A stretch of 35,797 nucleotides of DNA from Bacteroidaceae bacterium (GCA_017467385.1 JAFTSK010000067.1:1-35797); one strand, 5' to 3'; shown: positions 14,935 through 23,126, counted from the first letter of the stretch. Program-made: numbers and translations. Notes: generated from the letters alone by a model not told the origin.

Positions 14935-15297
14935 ATGAAAACATTAACGGGAAAAGAAGAAGAAATTATGGGCTTCTTTTGGGATAAGGGGCCTTTGTTC
15001 GTCAGACAAATACTGGACTTTTACGATGAACCTCGTCCTCATTTCAATACTGTTTCTACTTTTGTTAGAGGATTGGAAGAAAAAGGTTATGTAGCGCATC
15101 GGGCTATGGGGAACACTTATCAATATTATGCGGCTGTGTCCCGAGATGAGTATAAAAAGAAAACCTTGAAGAGTGTCATTTGCAAATATTTCAATAATTC
15201 GTATTTAGGGGTAGTGTCTTCATTGGTTCAAGAGGAAGAAATCTCGTTGGAAGAGTTGAAAAAACTGATTCGTGAAGTGGAGAATGCTAATAAATAA
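14935..15297 (+). CDS. BlaI/MecI/CopY family transcriptional repressor
   Basis: A 120-residue winged-helix repressor. The N-terminal domain runs from LTGKEEEIMGFFWDKGPLFV through the recognition region FNTVSTFVRGLEEKGYVAHR and the wing GNTYQYYAA (1-70). The C-terminal dimerisation helix region is about 72-118 (KSVICKYFNNSYLGVVSSLV). In the BlaR1/BlaI systems of staphylococci a membrane metalloprotease relieves repression through cleavage of the repressor. Here the M56 protease gene starts 9 bases downstream, so the pair probably works in the same way. The repressor is expected to bind the dyad at 14883-14913 and control the whole operon. No beta-lactamase is in the operon, so the regulated process is something else. 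Confidence 0.9.
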   Translation: MKTLTGKEEEIMGFFWDKGPLFVRQILDFYDEPRPHFNTVSTFVRGLEEKGYVAHRAMGNTYQYYAAVSRDEYKKKTLKSVICKYFNNSYLGVVSSLVQEEEISLEELKKLIREVENANK

Positions 15298-15306
15298 GGT
15301 AGGACT

Positions 15307-17256
15307 ATGGGATTATTCTTTGTTTATGCCGTAAAGGCATCGGTTTGTTTGGCCGGATTCTACTTGTTTTACCGGTTGCTGTTGAGTAAGGAAACCTTTC
15401 ATCGCTTCAATCGGGTAGCTTTGTTGGGGTTATTGGCATTTTCTTGCCTTACTCCTTTGATAGAGGTTACTACTCAGGAAGTGTCGGAAGTGAATCAATC
15501 CTTTTTGTCTTTGGAAGAAATGTTGATGATGGCCGACCTTAGTTCGGAAGTGGTGGTGGAAGAGGAGGCTTCTTTCCCCTGGCGAGAACTTTTGTTGTTG
15601 GTGTATATTGCCGGTATCTTCTTCTTTCTGATTCGTCATTTATGGTCATTGAGTAAGATGGTACGATTGCTTCGTTCGGCTCGGAAAGAAGTGTTGGAGG
15701 ATGGAATTATTCTTTATGTTCATCAGAAGAAAGAGGTAGCTCCATTCAGTTGGATGAGGTGTATTGCCATATCGGAGAGTGATTGGAAAGAAAGTGGCGA
15801 AACTGTGCTGACGCATGAACGCGCCCATATTCAGAATCACCATTCTTGGGACTTGTTGTTGGCTGAGGCTTGCATCTTCTTCCAATGGTTTAATCCTGCG
15901 GCTTGGCTGTTGAAGCAAGAATTACAAAATATCCACGAGTATGAAGCAGATGAGTGGGTAATCAATCAAGGCATCGATGCAAAAAAATATCAGTTATTAA
16001 TCATTAAAAAAGCCGTTGGCGCAAGGCTCTACTCTATTGCCAACAGCTTTAATCACAGTTCACTTAAAAAGCGTATCACTATGATGATCAAGAAAAAATC
16101 AAATCCCTGGGCGCGTGTGAAGTACTTATATGTACTCCCGTTGGCAGCAGTTGCAGTAGCTGCTTTCGCCCGTCCTGAAGTCTCAAATGAACTCAATGAG
16201 ATTTTAAGTGTCAAAGTTAATGATTTAACTTCAATCGTGAAAGCGGAAGAGGTTAAAAGTGTCGAATTTTCTTCCGATGAGAAGTTCAAAGTTACTGGTA
16301 CGGTAGTAGAAGCCGAGAGAAAGAATGTTCCGGTGATGGGTGCCAGTATCATTGTGAGAGGTACAACGAAAGGTACTTTGACCGATATTGATGGAAACTT
16401 TGAGTTGTCCGATGTGAAAGTGGGAGACGTAATCATGGTTTCGTTTGTGGGTTATCAAACTCAGTTGGTAGTCGTAAAGGATACTACTCCTTTAGTGGTG
16501 CAGATGACCGAAAAGGTACAAACTTTGGATGAAATGGTAGTCGTTGGTTACGAAAACAGTAGTGAAGAAAACAAAGCGGATGCTGATAAAAAGGAAACCG
16601 AAGAGTCTACTACACAAGAGCCTCAAGAAAAAGTTATCTTCCAGGTGGTAGAAGAGATGCCGGAATTCCCCGGAGGTATGGCAGAAGCGATGAAGTTCTT
16701 GTCTAAGAACATAAAATATCCATCGGTGGCTCAGAAAGCCAAGATTGAAGGCCGAGTGATAGTACAGTTCGTTGTGGAAAAAGATGGTAGTGTCTCCGAT
16801 GTTAAAACAGTACGTAGTGTCAGTCCGGAATTGGATGCGGAAGCTATTCGGGTAGTAAACATGATGCCGAAATGGACTCCTGGTAAACAAAGAGGCAAGG
16901 CCGTAGCTGTAAAATTTACCATGCCGATAATGTTCCGTCTGGATACTCTCAAAGATAATGCCGTTACCCAAAAGGTATCTATGAAAGTAGAGCAAGGTGT
17001 CAAGAGGGAAACTGTAGACGAGGCAAAGAATTTGTTGAAAATAAAGGGTACGGTAGTGGATGTTCGTACTCCAAACGATAAAAAGCCATTGGTGGTAGTT
17101 GATGGAAAAGTACAAGAAAATGGCGAAGAAACCATGAAGAACCTTTCGGCGGAATCCATTGAGTCCATGACTGTTCTTAAAGATAAATCAGCAATGGAAC
17201 TTTATGGCGATAAAGGGAAAGACGGAGTGATTATAATTACTACCAAGAAAAATTAA
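15307..17256 (+). CDS. M56 (BlaR1-type) metalloprotease with SusC-like, TonB-like and plug-like domains
   Basis: A 649-residue membrane protein. Residues 1-290 are an M56 protease: hydrophobic segments near 5-25, 36-52, 94-112 and 273-288, the zinc motif HERAH (170-174) and a downstream acidic segment HEYEADEW (210-217) that would supply the third ligand. After the last membrane segment come three periplasmic parts: a carboxypeptidase-regulatory-like beta domain (about 327-400) ending in TLDEMVVVGY (407-415), as at the N-terminus of SusC receptors; a TonB C-terminal-type domain (about 447-545, with PEFPGG, KYPSVAQKAKIEGRVIVQFVV and AIRVVNMMPKWTPGK); and a second plug-like piece (578-648) ending with VLKDKSAMELYG and DGVIIITTKK. 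There is no penicillin-binding sensor domain. It probably senses an envelope state and triggers loss of the BlaI repressor. Confidence 0.88.
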   Translation: MGLFFVYAVKASVCLAGFYLFYRLLLSKETFHRFNRVALLGLLAFSCLTPLIEVTTQEVSEVNQSFLSLEEMLMMADLSSEVVVEEEASFPWRELLLLVYIAGIFFFLIRHLWSLSKMVRLLRSARKEVLEDGIILYVHQKKEVAPFSWMRCIAISESDWKESGETVLTHERAHIQNHHSWDLLLAEACIFFQWFNPAAWLLKQELQNIHEYEADEWVINQGIDAKKYQLLIIKKAVGARLYSIANSFNHSSLKKRITMMIKKKSNPWARVKYLYVLPLAAVAVAAFARPEVSNELNEILSVKVNDLTSIVKAEEVKSVEFSSDEKFKVTGTVVEAERKNVPVMGASIIVRGTTKGTLTDIDGNFELSDVKVGDVIMVSFVGYQTQLVVVKDTTPLVVQMTEKVQTLDEMVVVGYENSSEENKADADKKETEESTTQEPQEKVIFQVVEEMPEFPGGMAEAMKFLSKNIKYPSVAQKAKIEGRVIVQFVVEKDGSVSDVKTVRSVSPELDAEAIRVVNMMPKWTPGKQRGKAVAVKFTMPIMFRLDTLKDNAVTQKVSMKVEQGVKRETVDEAKNLLKIKGTVVDVRTPNDKKPLVVVDGKVQENGEETMKNLSAESIESMTVLKDKSAMELYGDKGKDGVIIITTKKN

Positions 17257-17262
17257 TTGTAC

Positions 17263-18648
17263 ATGAAACAACTTATAACACTTCTGCTGTGTATGTTTCC
17301 GTTATGGGTGAATGCCCAGACGGAAGAAGAAATCCGAAAGGCATTGGAAAGCTATGATTTTGAAACACCCATTGCGCAAATAGCCCCGGCCGCTGGTGAC
17401 TCGGTGTTTACTCCTTTGCGGGCGCAGGCTTTGAAAGCCATGAATCGCCATTCGGAAGCCTTGAAAGAATGGAACTCTATCCTGAAAGAAGACAGCACAA
17501 ACACCAAAGTTTTAATAGAATTGGCAGAGTGTTATAAGTTGGTCAATCGAATGATGGGGGCGACTGCTTGTTATGAAAAGGCAGTCGCCTTACATCCCGA
17601 AAACAAGTATTTCCGTCAGCAATACATCCGTTCATTGCTGGCTTCCGACAAGTACGAGGAAGCTCGCAAGTCGTGTCATGCTTGGTTGGATATGGATTCT
17701 CTTTCGGCTACGGCCTTTAAATTCTTGGGGATGGCTTATGAAGGTCTGGTAGCTGCCGACAATCCTGATGCATTAAGCAATGCTTTCATGGCCTACAATG
17801 CGGCTTATCGGATTGATTCATTGGATGCGCAGACGGTGGCACACATCGCCTCTATCTTCAATAACAACGAACAATATCCGGATGCGGTGGCAGTTACTGA
17901 ATGTTATCGTTCGACAGATACCTTGAATGTAGATGTGAATCGACAGAATGCCAAAGCCTATTGCATGATGAAGGAATATCCTACGGCTGTTCAGCGTTAT
18001 GAAGGATTGAAAGCAATGGGCGACCGTAGTTTTACTACCTTATATTATTTAGGGGTAAGTCATTATGGGGATAATTGGATGTATGGAGCCAGAGACAACT
18101 TATTGGAGGCTCACAAGAAGGCTCCGAATGACATTAATATCTTGTATTATTTAGGCAAAGCTTCGGTGCGCAGTTCGTGGAAGCAAGAAGGAATGGACTA
18201 TATGAAGGCGGCACTCGAAATAGCTGTGCCTACCGACAGCTTGATGGCTCGTTTGTATGACGGTTTGGTGGAATGTCAGCGATATGTGAAGACCGATCCC
18301 TACGAACGGATAGAGACGATGAAGAAACTCTATTCTTATAACAAGAAATATAGGTTGTTTTACTCCATTGCCGATATATACGACCGTCAGAAGGATTATG
18401 CCAATGCAGTTCATTATTACGAAAAATACATGGAACTCGTTCCTAAAAATCTTCGAGAAGCATTGGATGAGGAAGGCAAGCCTCTCCCTAATGCCGAAAC
18501 ATTGTATCAACGGGTAAAGCGGAGAGTGGAGAAAATCAAAGTAGAAGATTTCTTCCGCAATGGGGCGCATGATGATTATTTTGAAAATAAATACATGAAG
18601 ATGATTCAAGCGAAAAAGGATTCATTGGATAGAGTAAAAAAGAAATAG
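17263..18648 (+). CDS. Tetratricopeptide repeat protein, exported
   Basis: A 461-residue protein. The chosen start is ATG 17263, 6 bases after the protease stop; an in-frame TTG at 17257 overlaps nothing useful. The signal peptide is MKQLITLLLCMFPLWVNAQ. The rest is helical repeats of TPR type, for example HSEALKEWNSILKEDSTN, MGATACYEKAVALHPEN, KYEEARKSCHAWLDMD and YANAVHYYEKYMELVPKN, then a basic C-terminal tail. It is likely a periplasmic scaffold. Its fixed place between the protease and the thioredoxin protein in one operon suggests that it bridges partners of the same pathway, but no specific partner can be named from the sequence. Confidence 0.85.
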   Translation: MKQLITLLLCMFPLWVNAQTEEEIRKALESYDFETPIAQIAPAAGDSVFTPLRAQALKAMNRHSEALKEWNSILKEDSTNTKVLIELAECYKLVNRMMGATACYEKAVALHPENKYFRQQYIRSLLASDKYEEARKSCHAWLDMDSLSATAFKFLGMAYEGLVAADNPDALSNAFMAYNAAYRIDSLDAQTVAHIASIFNNNEQYPDAVAVTECYRSTDTLNVDVNRQNAKAYCMMKEYPTAVQRYEGLKAMGDRSFTTLYYLGVSHYGDNWMYGARDNLLEAHKKAPNDINILYYLGKASVRSSWKQEGMDYMKAALEIAVPTDSLMARLYDGLVECQRYVKTDPYERIETMKKLYSYNKKYRLFYSIADIYDRQKDYANAVHYYEKYMELVPKNLREALDEEGKPLPNAETLYQRVKRRVEKIKVEDFFRNGAHDDYFENKYMKMIQAKKDSLDRVKKK

Positions 18649-18649
18649 C

Positions 18650-20194
18650 ATGAAAAAGACATTGTTAACAGGCTTGTTGATATTGCTCGGGATGGCTTCA
18701 CAAGCACAGAATGAAATTACCATCGACGGTAAAGTAACGAATGTAAAGGATGGACTTATCGTAAGCCTTTTCCGAGAAGATGGTAGGGTAGGTACAACCA
18801 TTGCGACGGACACCATTGAAGGGGGAACCTTTCATTTCAAGGTGGAAGCAAAAGATAAATTGGATAAGCTTTCCGTCTATGTGCGATCAACTGATTTCCC
18901 TTCCATGACTCGTGATGTGTATGCTACTCCCAATTCTCATATTCAAGTGATTGGGAACGATAATCTGATTTATACTTGGGAGGTAAAAAGCGATGTAAAA
19001 GAGCAACAAGAAGCCGATAAGTATTTGTTTGCTGCCAAGGACTTGTGGATAGAGTTCCAGAAACGGGGGGCTGAAGAAAGTGGTCTTTGGAAAATCATAG
19101 ACTCTTCTACTGCTACTTCCGAGGAAAAGCAGGCGGCAAAGGATAAGATGAAATCTTTACGTAAGGAATGTGAAGAAATTCAGCTGGAAATCAGTAAGAT
19201 AGAGATTGCTATGATGAAGGAAAGGCCTGTTACACCCATTTGGCTGGACAAAATGTATGGCTTAAGTATGGGTGTTCGATATAAGCCGGATTATCCATAT
19301 ACAGAAGATGTAAAGGCTCTTTATGCCCGTATGTCGGAGGAACAGAAGAATTCGGATATGGGAAAACTGATTACTCCCAATGTCTTCCCGCCTAAGGTGG
19401 TAAAAGTAGGAGAGGAGATGGCTGATACGGACTTGTACGACTTGGAAGGCAATCTGCATCATTTGGCAGAGTTGAAGGGTAAGTATTTGTTGCTCGACTT
19501 CTGGAGTAGTGGCTGTGGCCCTTGCATCATGGCTATTCCGGAGATGGGAGAAATCCAGGGAAAATATGCTGACAAGCTGACGGTAGTAAGCCTTAGCTCA
19601 GATACAGAGAAACAATGGAAAGCGGCTTCTGCCCGTCATAACATGACTTGGAAGAACTGGAGTGATAAGAAGCAGACTGGTGGACTTTATGCCAAGTATG
19701 GGGTAAATGGGATTCCGCACTATGTTTTGATTTCTCCGGAAGGCAAGATGGTAAGTTCTTGGTTTGGCTATGGTAAAGGTAGTTTATGGCGACAGCTGAG
19801 ACCGTACATGCAACCGAAGCCAGCCATGAGCTTTGAAAAGAAAGAAGGAGTTTTGCTGGTCAACTATCCGGATGTTCAATCCAATCAAACCAACGGCACA
19901 TTGGAAATCAAGCAAGTAGAGTGTACACCCCAGGCAACTGTAATTCACTTCAATGCTTACTATACCCCTAACTATTGGATAAAAATAGCTTCGTCTACCA
20001 TGCTGACGACATCCGACGGAAAGCAATTCAAAGTGCTGAAAGCCGAAGGAATTACATTGGATAAGGAATTCTTCATGCCGGAAAGTGGTGAAGCTGAATT
20101 CTCTCTGACATTCGAGCCGCTTCCATCAGGCATTAAGTCTTTCAATTTCAAGGAAAGTGAAAATTGGAAGATTATGGGGATTCGATTGGAGTAA
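18650..20194 (+). CDS. TlpA-like thioredoxin-domain protein with DUF4369-like N-terminal domain
   Basis: A 514-residue exported protein, starting 1 base after the TPR gene. A signal peptide (MKKTLLTGLLILLGMASQAQ) is followed by an N-terminal beta domain like those joined to TlpA domains in Bacteroidetes (about 22-120), a charged helical linker (about 125-215), a thioredoxin-fold domain (about 255-395) with the redox motif CGPC (Cys289, Cys292) and the cis-proline loop GIPHYVLI, and a C-terminal beta domain (about 400-514) unlike thioredoxin. It should act as a periplasmic thiol-disulfide oxidoreductase. Being in an operon with a BlaI/M56 pair, it may be an output (repair of oxidised envelope proteins) or part of the sensor input. 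Confidence 0.87.
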   Translation: MKKTLLTGLLILLGMASQAQNEITIDGKVTNVKDGLIVSLFREDGRVGTTIATDTIEGGTFHFKVEAKDKLDKLSVYVRSTDFPSMTRDVYATPNSHIQVIGNDNLIYTWEVKSDVKEQQEADKYLFAAKDLWIEFQKRGAEESGLWKIIDSSTATSEEKQAAKDKMKSLRKECEEIQLEISKIEIAMMKERPVTPIWLDKMYGLSMGVRYKPDYPYTEDVKALYARMSEEQKNSDMGKLITPNVFPPKVVKVGEEMADTDLYDLEGNLHHLAELKGKYLLLDFWSSGCGPCIMAIPEMGEIQGKYADKLTVVSLSSDTEKQWKAASARHNMTWKNWSDKKQTGGLYAKYGVNGIPHYVLISPEGKMVSSWFGYGKGSLWRQLRPYMQPKPAMSFEKKEGVLLVNYPDVQSNQTNGTLEIKQVECTPQATVIHFNAYYTPNYWIKIASSTMLTTSDGKQFKVLKAEGITLDKEFFMPESGEAEFSLTFEPLPSGIKSFNFKESENWKIMGIRLE

Positions 20195-20203
20195 CTCTTT
20201 CTC

Positions 20204-20219
20204 CCCCTCTCAAGAGGGG
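20204..20219. repeat. Single palindrome CCCCTCTCAAGAGGGG
   Basis: A 16-base near-perfect palindrome between the TlpA-like gene and the next gene. The same 16 bases recur at 21341-21356 and, inverted, at 21258-21273. It may be a single unit of a repetitive intergenic family and may also help end transcription. Confidence 0.7.
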
Positions 20220-20256
20220 ATAAATTCCAAACAACTTTTAACTCAAAAAAATAAAG

Positions 20257-20949
20257 ATGAAAAGATTTCAATTCTTGGTTTTGGCTTTGTTCATGGCTGT
20301 ATCCGTTTTCTCGCAAAACATAAAATCGCAGAAAGCAACAATGGATGATTATTTGCCTTTGTTGAATGCTACGGGCTATAAAGTATATTCGTTCGATATA
20401 ACTGAGTTCCTGAACGACACTTACAACTTTAAATTCAGCATCAAAGAGTATGTAAATCGGGAAGAAGTGCCTGGAAACAATCGTTTCTCAATGTTCAGCA
20501 ATCGGATGATGTTGAATGATTTCCCCGAAGAATCGCAAAAACGAATTTTGGAAGAAGGACGTGCCGCCGATCCGGAGAAGGGCGTATATATGCAAGCCAA
20601 AAAGCTGACGATTGGGTTCATGCCGGCAACGTCGGATTCTTTGCGACGTGTCAATTTGGAAATGGATGGCATGGGTTCAAGTGGAAGGCAATTAACCTTG
20701 AAACCCCTAACAGATCCGAAGACTGGTAAAAAGTTCTACCATTATGAAAGCCGTCCGTTTATCGTTGATAAGTTTGAAGAAGGTAAGTTTATTCCTTTGG
20801 TGTTCTTTGCCTCGTGTTGGGTGGATAAGGTCTATGGTTTCTTCCGTTTCTGTGGCGCAATGGAAATCGGTCCGAATATGGAAGCCGACTATGTAGAAAA
20901 TACGCCTCACTATTATGTTATTGGGGTAGAAATCAACAAAGCGAAATAA
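20257..20949 (+). CDS. Exported protein of unknown function, 230 residues
   Basis: A 230-residue protein with a clear signal peptide (MKRFQFLVLALFMAVSVFSQ). The mature part is a mix of charged helix and beta segments with conserved-looking aromatic runs (YNFKFSIKEYV, LTIGFMPATSDSLRRVNLEM, KFYHYESRPFIVDKF, LVFFASCWVDKVYGFFRFCG, HYYVIGVEINKAK). Two cysteines (in ASCW and RFCG) could form a disulfide, which is of interest next to a thioredoxin-like gene. It may belong to a Bacteroides DUF family such as DUF5041, but I am not sure. It is separated from the upstream operon by 62 bases with a palindrome and is followed directly by an inverted-repeat element, so it is in a repeat-rich patch. Function unknown. 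Confidence 0.75.
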   Translation: MKRFQFLVLALFMAVSVFSQNIKSQKATMDDYLPLLNATGYKVYSFDITEFLNDTYNFKFSIKEYVNREEVPGNNRFSMFSNRMMLNDFPEESQKRILEEGRAADPEKGVYMQAKKLTIGFMPATSDSLRRVNLEMDGMGSSGRQLTLKPLTDPKTGKKFYHYESRPFIVDKFEEGKFIPLVFFASCWVDKVYGFFRFCGAMEIGPNMEADYVENTPHYYVIGVEINKAK

Positions 20950-21181
20950 CTTTCACTACATTCACTTTCTGCTGATTCACAAAAGGTTAGAGTGCCGATC
21001 CGTTTAATAGGCGGCGTGTAAAAGTGAGACTTGCTTCATCGGCCAACGCTTGCAGTCTCGTTGGCCTTCGAGACTTGCTTTGTTGATCATCGAGACTGCA
21101 AGCGTTATCTTTCACTCCTTATTTCATAAGACTTTCACTTTAATTTCTTGTAAATCAGCAGAAAGTGAAAGAGGTGAAAGT
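20950..21181. repeat. 232-base inverted-repeat element (MITE-like)
   Basis: The ends are 32-base inverted repeats with 28 matches: the left starts CTTTCACTACATTCACTTTC and the right ends GAAAGTGAAAGAGGTGAAAG. Inside are a perfect 16-bp inverted repeat, AACGCTTGCAGTCTCG (21045-21060) and its complement (21091-21106), and two direct copies of GAGACTTGCTT. It begins 1 base after the stop of the preceding gene. It has no open frame of note and resembles a non-autonomous mobile element; no clear target duplication is visible. Confidence 0.7.
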
Positions 21182-21256
21182 CTGATTCATTGCGATTGAA
21201 AATTGCATAAACGACAAACCCCAAAAACATTTAGAGTTTGTTTTGAAATGTAAGTA

Positions 21257-21356
21257 CCCCCTCTTGAGAGGGGGAAGGGGGTGTGTGAAATACATACACA
21301 TAAAAAGCCTTAAGTTGATGTGTCTCACACACCCCTTAATCCCCTCTCAAGAGGGG
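21257..21356. repeat. 100-base inverted repeat of CCCCTCT palindromes
   Basis: The left arm (about 21258-21288) and right arm (21325-21356) are inverted copies of a 31-32-base unit: a CCCCTCTTGAGAGGGG palindrome, then GAAGGGGG or ATTAAGGGG, then TGTGTGA. The 36-base centre is AT-rich. Each arm is itself palindromic, as in REP/BIME-type elements. A single palindrome of the same family is at 20204-20219. Confidence 0.75.
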
Positions 21357-21394
21357 AAATGACAAACCAAAAACACATCTAAGAGCAATAAAAA

Positions 21395-21457
21395 AAACTC
21401 TTTGGAGAATTGATTAAAACTCTTTGAAGCGTTGCCTCGTCCTTCAAAGAGTTTTTT
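21395..21457 (+). repeat. Palindromic element AAAACTCTTTGAAG / CTTCAAAGAGTTTT, terminator-like
   Basis: A perfect 14-bp stem (21416-21429 with 21442-21455), a 12-base loop and a T-run. A further AAACTCTTTGGAGAA half-copy precedes it (21395-21409). It looks like a terminator on the plus strand, yet the closest upstream gene ends 467 bases away with two other repeats between. It is related to the palindrome at 6083-6122. Confidence 0.65.
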
Positions 21458-21505
21458 GCCAATAAAAAAAGAGAAAAATTGTTTTATTCTCCGTAAGCTT
21501 TACAC

Positions 21506-21513
21506 TATCTTTG
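21506..21513 (+). promoter_or_regulatory. -7 element for the GHL10 gene
   Basis: TATCTTTG exactly matches TAnnTTTG, 21 bases before the ATG at 21535. Confidence 0.65.
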
Positions 21514-21534
21514 TCGGCATAAAGAAACGACATT

Positions 21535-23025
21535 ATGGTAAAAATAAAAACACTTTTTTGTACGCTGGCATTACTCTTGGGTGCATTGACAATCATGGCA
21601 CAATCGCCCAAACGAGAATTCCGAGGCGCTTGGATACAGTGCGTGAATGGCCAGTTTCAGGGTATGACACCCGAAAAGATGCAACAAACGTTGATTGCTC
21701 AGCTTGATGTGTTGCAGAAAGCAGGAATCAATGCCATTATTTTCCAGGTACGTGCGGAAGCCGACGCACTTTATCAGTCTAACTATGAACCCTGGAGCCG
21801 CTTCCTGACCGGTGTGCAAGGAAAATCGCCCGGCTGGGATCCGTTACAATGGATGATTGATGAATGTCATAAGCGTAACATGGAACTCCATGCGTGGATT
21901 AATCCTTATCGGGCCAAGACCAAAGGAACGGCCGCTTTGTCGCCCATTCATCCGTACAACAAACAACCCGAACGTTTCGTAAGCTATGCCGGACAGCTCT
22001 ATTTCAACCCCGGATTGCCTGAAAATCGGAAGTATATCTGCAAGATTATCCGCGACATTGTAAGTCGTTACGACATTGACGCCTTGCACATGGACGACTA
22101 TTTCTATCCTTATCCTAACCCGGGTGAGGAGTTTCCCGATGGTGTAGCCTTTGCTCAATACGGACGAGGATATAGTCAGGTTGGCGACTGGAGACGCGAT
22201 AATGTGAACGTGCTTATCAAAGAGATTCATGAAACAGTACGGGAATGTAAACCCTGGGTAAAGTTTGGTGTCAGTCCGTTTGGTATCTATCGCAACAAGA
22301 AGAACGATCCGAACGGAAGTGAAACCAACGGCCTTCAGAACTACGACGACCTCTATGCCGATGTGTTGATGTGGGTAAACAACGGCTGGGTGGATTATAA
22401 CATTCCGCAAATCTATTGGGAAATCGGCCACAAGGCGGCCGATTATGAAACGCTTATCCGCTGGTGGGCAAAGCATGCTTCGGCACGTCCGTTGTTCATT
22501 GGTCAGGATGTGATGCGCACCGTAAAAAATACGGATTTGAACAACCGTTTGCAACACCAGTTGCCGGCAAAGATGAAGTTACAACGTTCGTTGCCTACCG
22601 TAGAAGGCAGTTGTCAATGGTATGCGGCGGCGGTGGTTGACAATCCCGGCAACTATTGTACTTTATTGGAAAAGGAATATCATCGTTATCCGGCCTTGAT
22701 TCCGACCTCTCCGTTCATGGACGACAAAGCTCCGGGAAAGGTAAAGAAACTGAAAATGGTGTGGACTTTTGAAGGTCCGGTTCTCTTCTGGACGGCTCCT
22801 AAAGCCGCAACCGAAATGGATAAGGCCATCCAGTATGTGGTCTATCGCTTTGACAAAAAGGAAAAAATTGACTTGAATGATCCTTTACATATCGTAGGCA
22901 TTACCCGAGACACTTTCTTCAAACTTCCATACGAAGAAGGTAAAGTGAAATACCAATATGTGGTTACAGCCCTTGACCGCTTGCACAACGAATCGAAGCC
23001 GGTTAAGAAGAAAGTGAAATTGTAA
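21535..23025 (+). CDS. Family 10-like glycosyl hydrolase (GHL10/YngK type)
   Basis: A 496-residue exported protein with a signal peptide (MVKIKTLFCTLALLLGALTIMAQ). It belongs to the GHL10 (DUF187, YngK-like) group: REFRGAWIQCVNGQF (26-40) opens the barrel, followed by LQKAGINAIIFQVRAEADALY, WDPLQWMIDECHKRNMELHAWINPYRA, ALHMDDYFYPYP with candidate catalytic acids, KFGVSPFGIYRN and WVDYNIPQIYWEIGH. A C-terminal beta domain (about 400-496, with YVVYRFDKKEKIDL and YQYVVTALDRLHNESKPV) is of fibronectin type III style. The substrate of this family in Bacteroidetes is not firmly known; peptidoglycan and other glycans have been proposed for relatives. It is monocistronic, with a repeat cluster upstream and a palindrome downstream. 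Confidence 0.88.
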   Translation: MVKIKTLFCTLALLLGALTIMAQSPKREFRGAWIQCVNGQFQGMTPEKMQQTLIAQLDVLQKAGINAIIFQVRAEADALYQSNYEPWSRFLTGVQGKSPGWDPLQWMIDECHKRNMELHAWINPYRAKTKGTAALSPIHPYNKQPERFVSYAGQLYFNPGLPENRKYICKIIRDIVSRYDIDALHMDDYFYPYPNPGEEFPDGVAFAQYGRGYSQVGDWRRDNVNVLIKEIHETVRECKPWVKFGVSPFGIYRNKKNDPNGSETNGLQNYDDLYADVLMWVNNGWVDYNIPQIYWEIGHKAADYETLIRWWAKHASARPLFIGQDVMRTVKNTDLNNRLQHQLPAKMKLQRSLPTVEGSCQWYAAAVVDNPGNYCTLLEKEYHRYPALIPTSPFMDDKAPGKVKKLKMVWTFEGPVLFWTAPKAATEMDKAIQYVVYRFDKKEKIDLNDPLHIVGITRDTFFKLPYEEGKVKYQYVVTALDRLHNESKPVKKKVKL

Positions 23026-23048
23026 TAAGAATATACGAATGAATATTG

Positions 23049-23126
23049 GTAGGGGCGGGGTTAGCCCGCCCGAAACATGCGCATGAAACAATGTGGATGT
23101 ATTCGGGCAAGCTAACCTTGCCCCTA
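23049..23126. repeat. 78-base imperfect inverted repeat between convergent genes
   Basis: GTAGGGGCGGGGTTAGCCCG and following bases (23049-23074) pair with the arm at 23102-23126 ending GCCCCTAC, with about 22 of 26 positions matching. The left arm also has an internal GCGGG/CCCGC stem. It lies between the converging GHL10 and chromate genes, so it could end both transcripts, but its length and GC-rich arms are more like a repetitive intergenic element. Confidence 0.65.

Noticed and set aside
20950..21463. CRISPR array or integron
   Set aside because: The repeats are inverted and of three unrelated kinds, with no regular spacing or unique spacers, and there are no cas or integrase genes.
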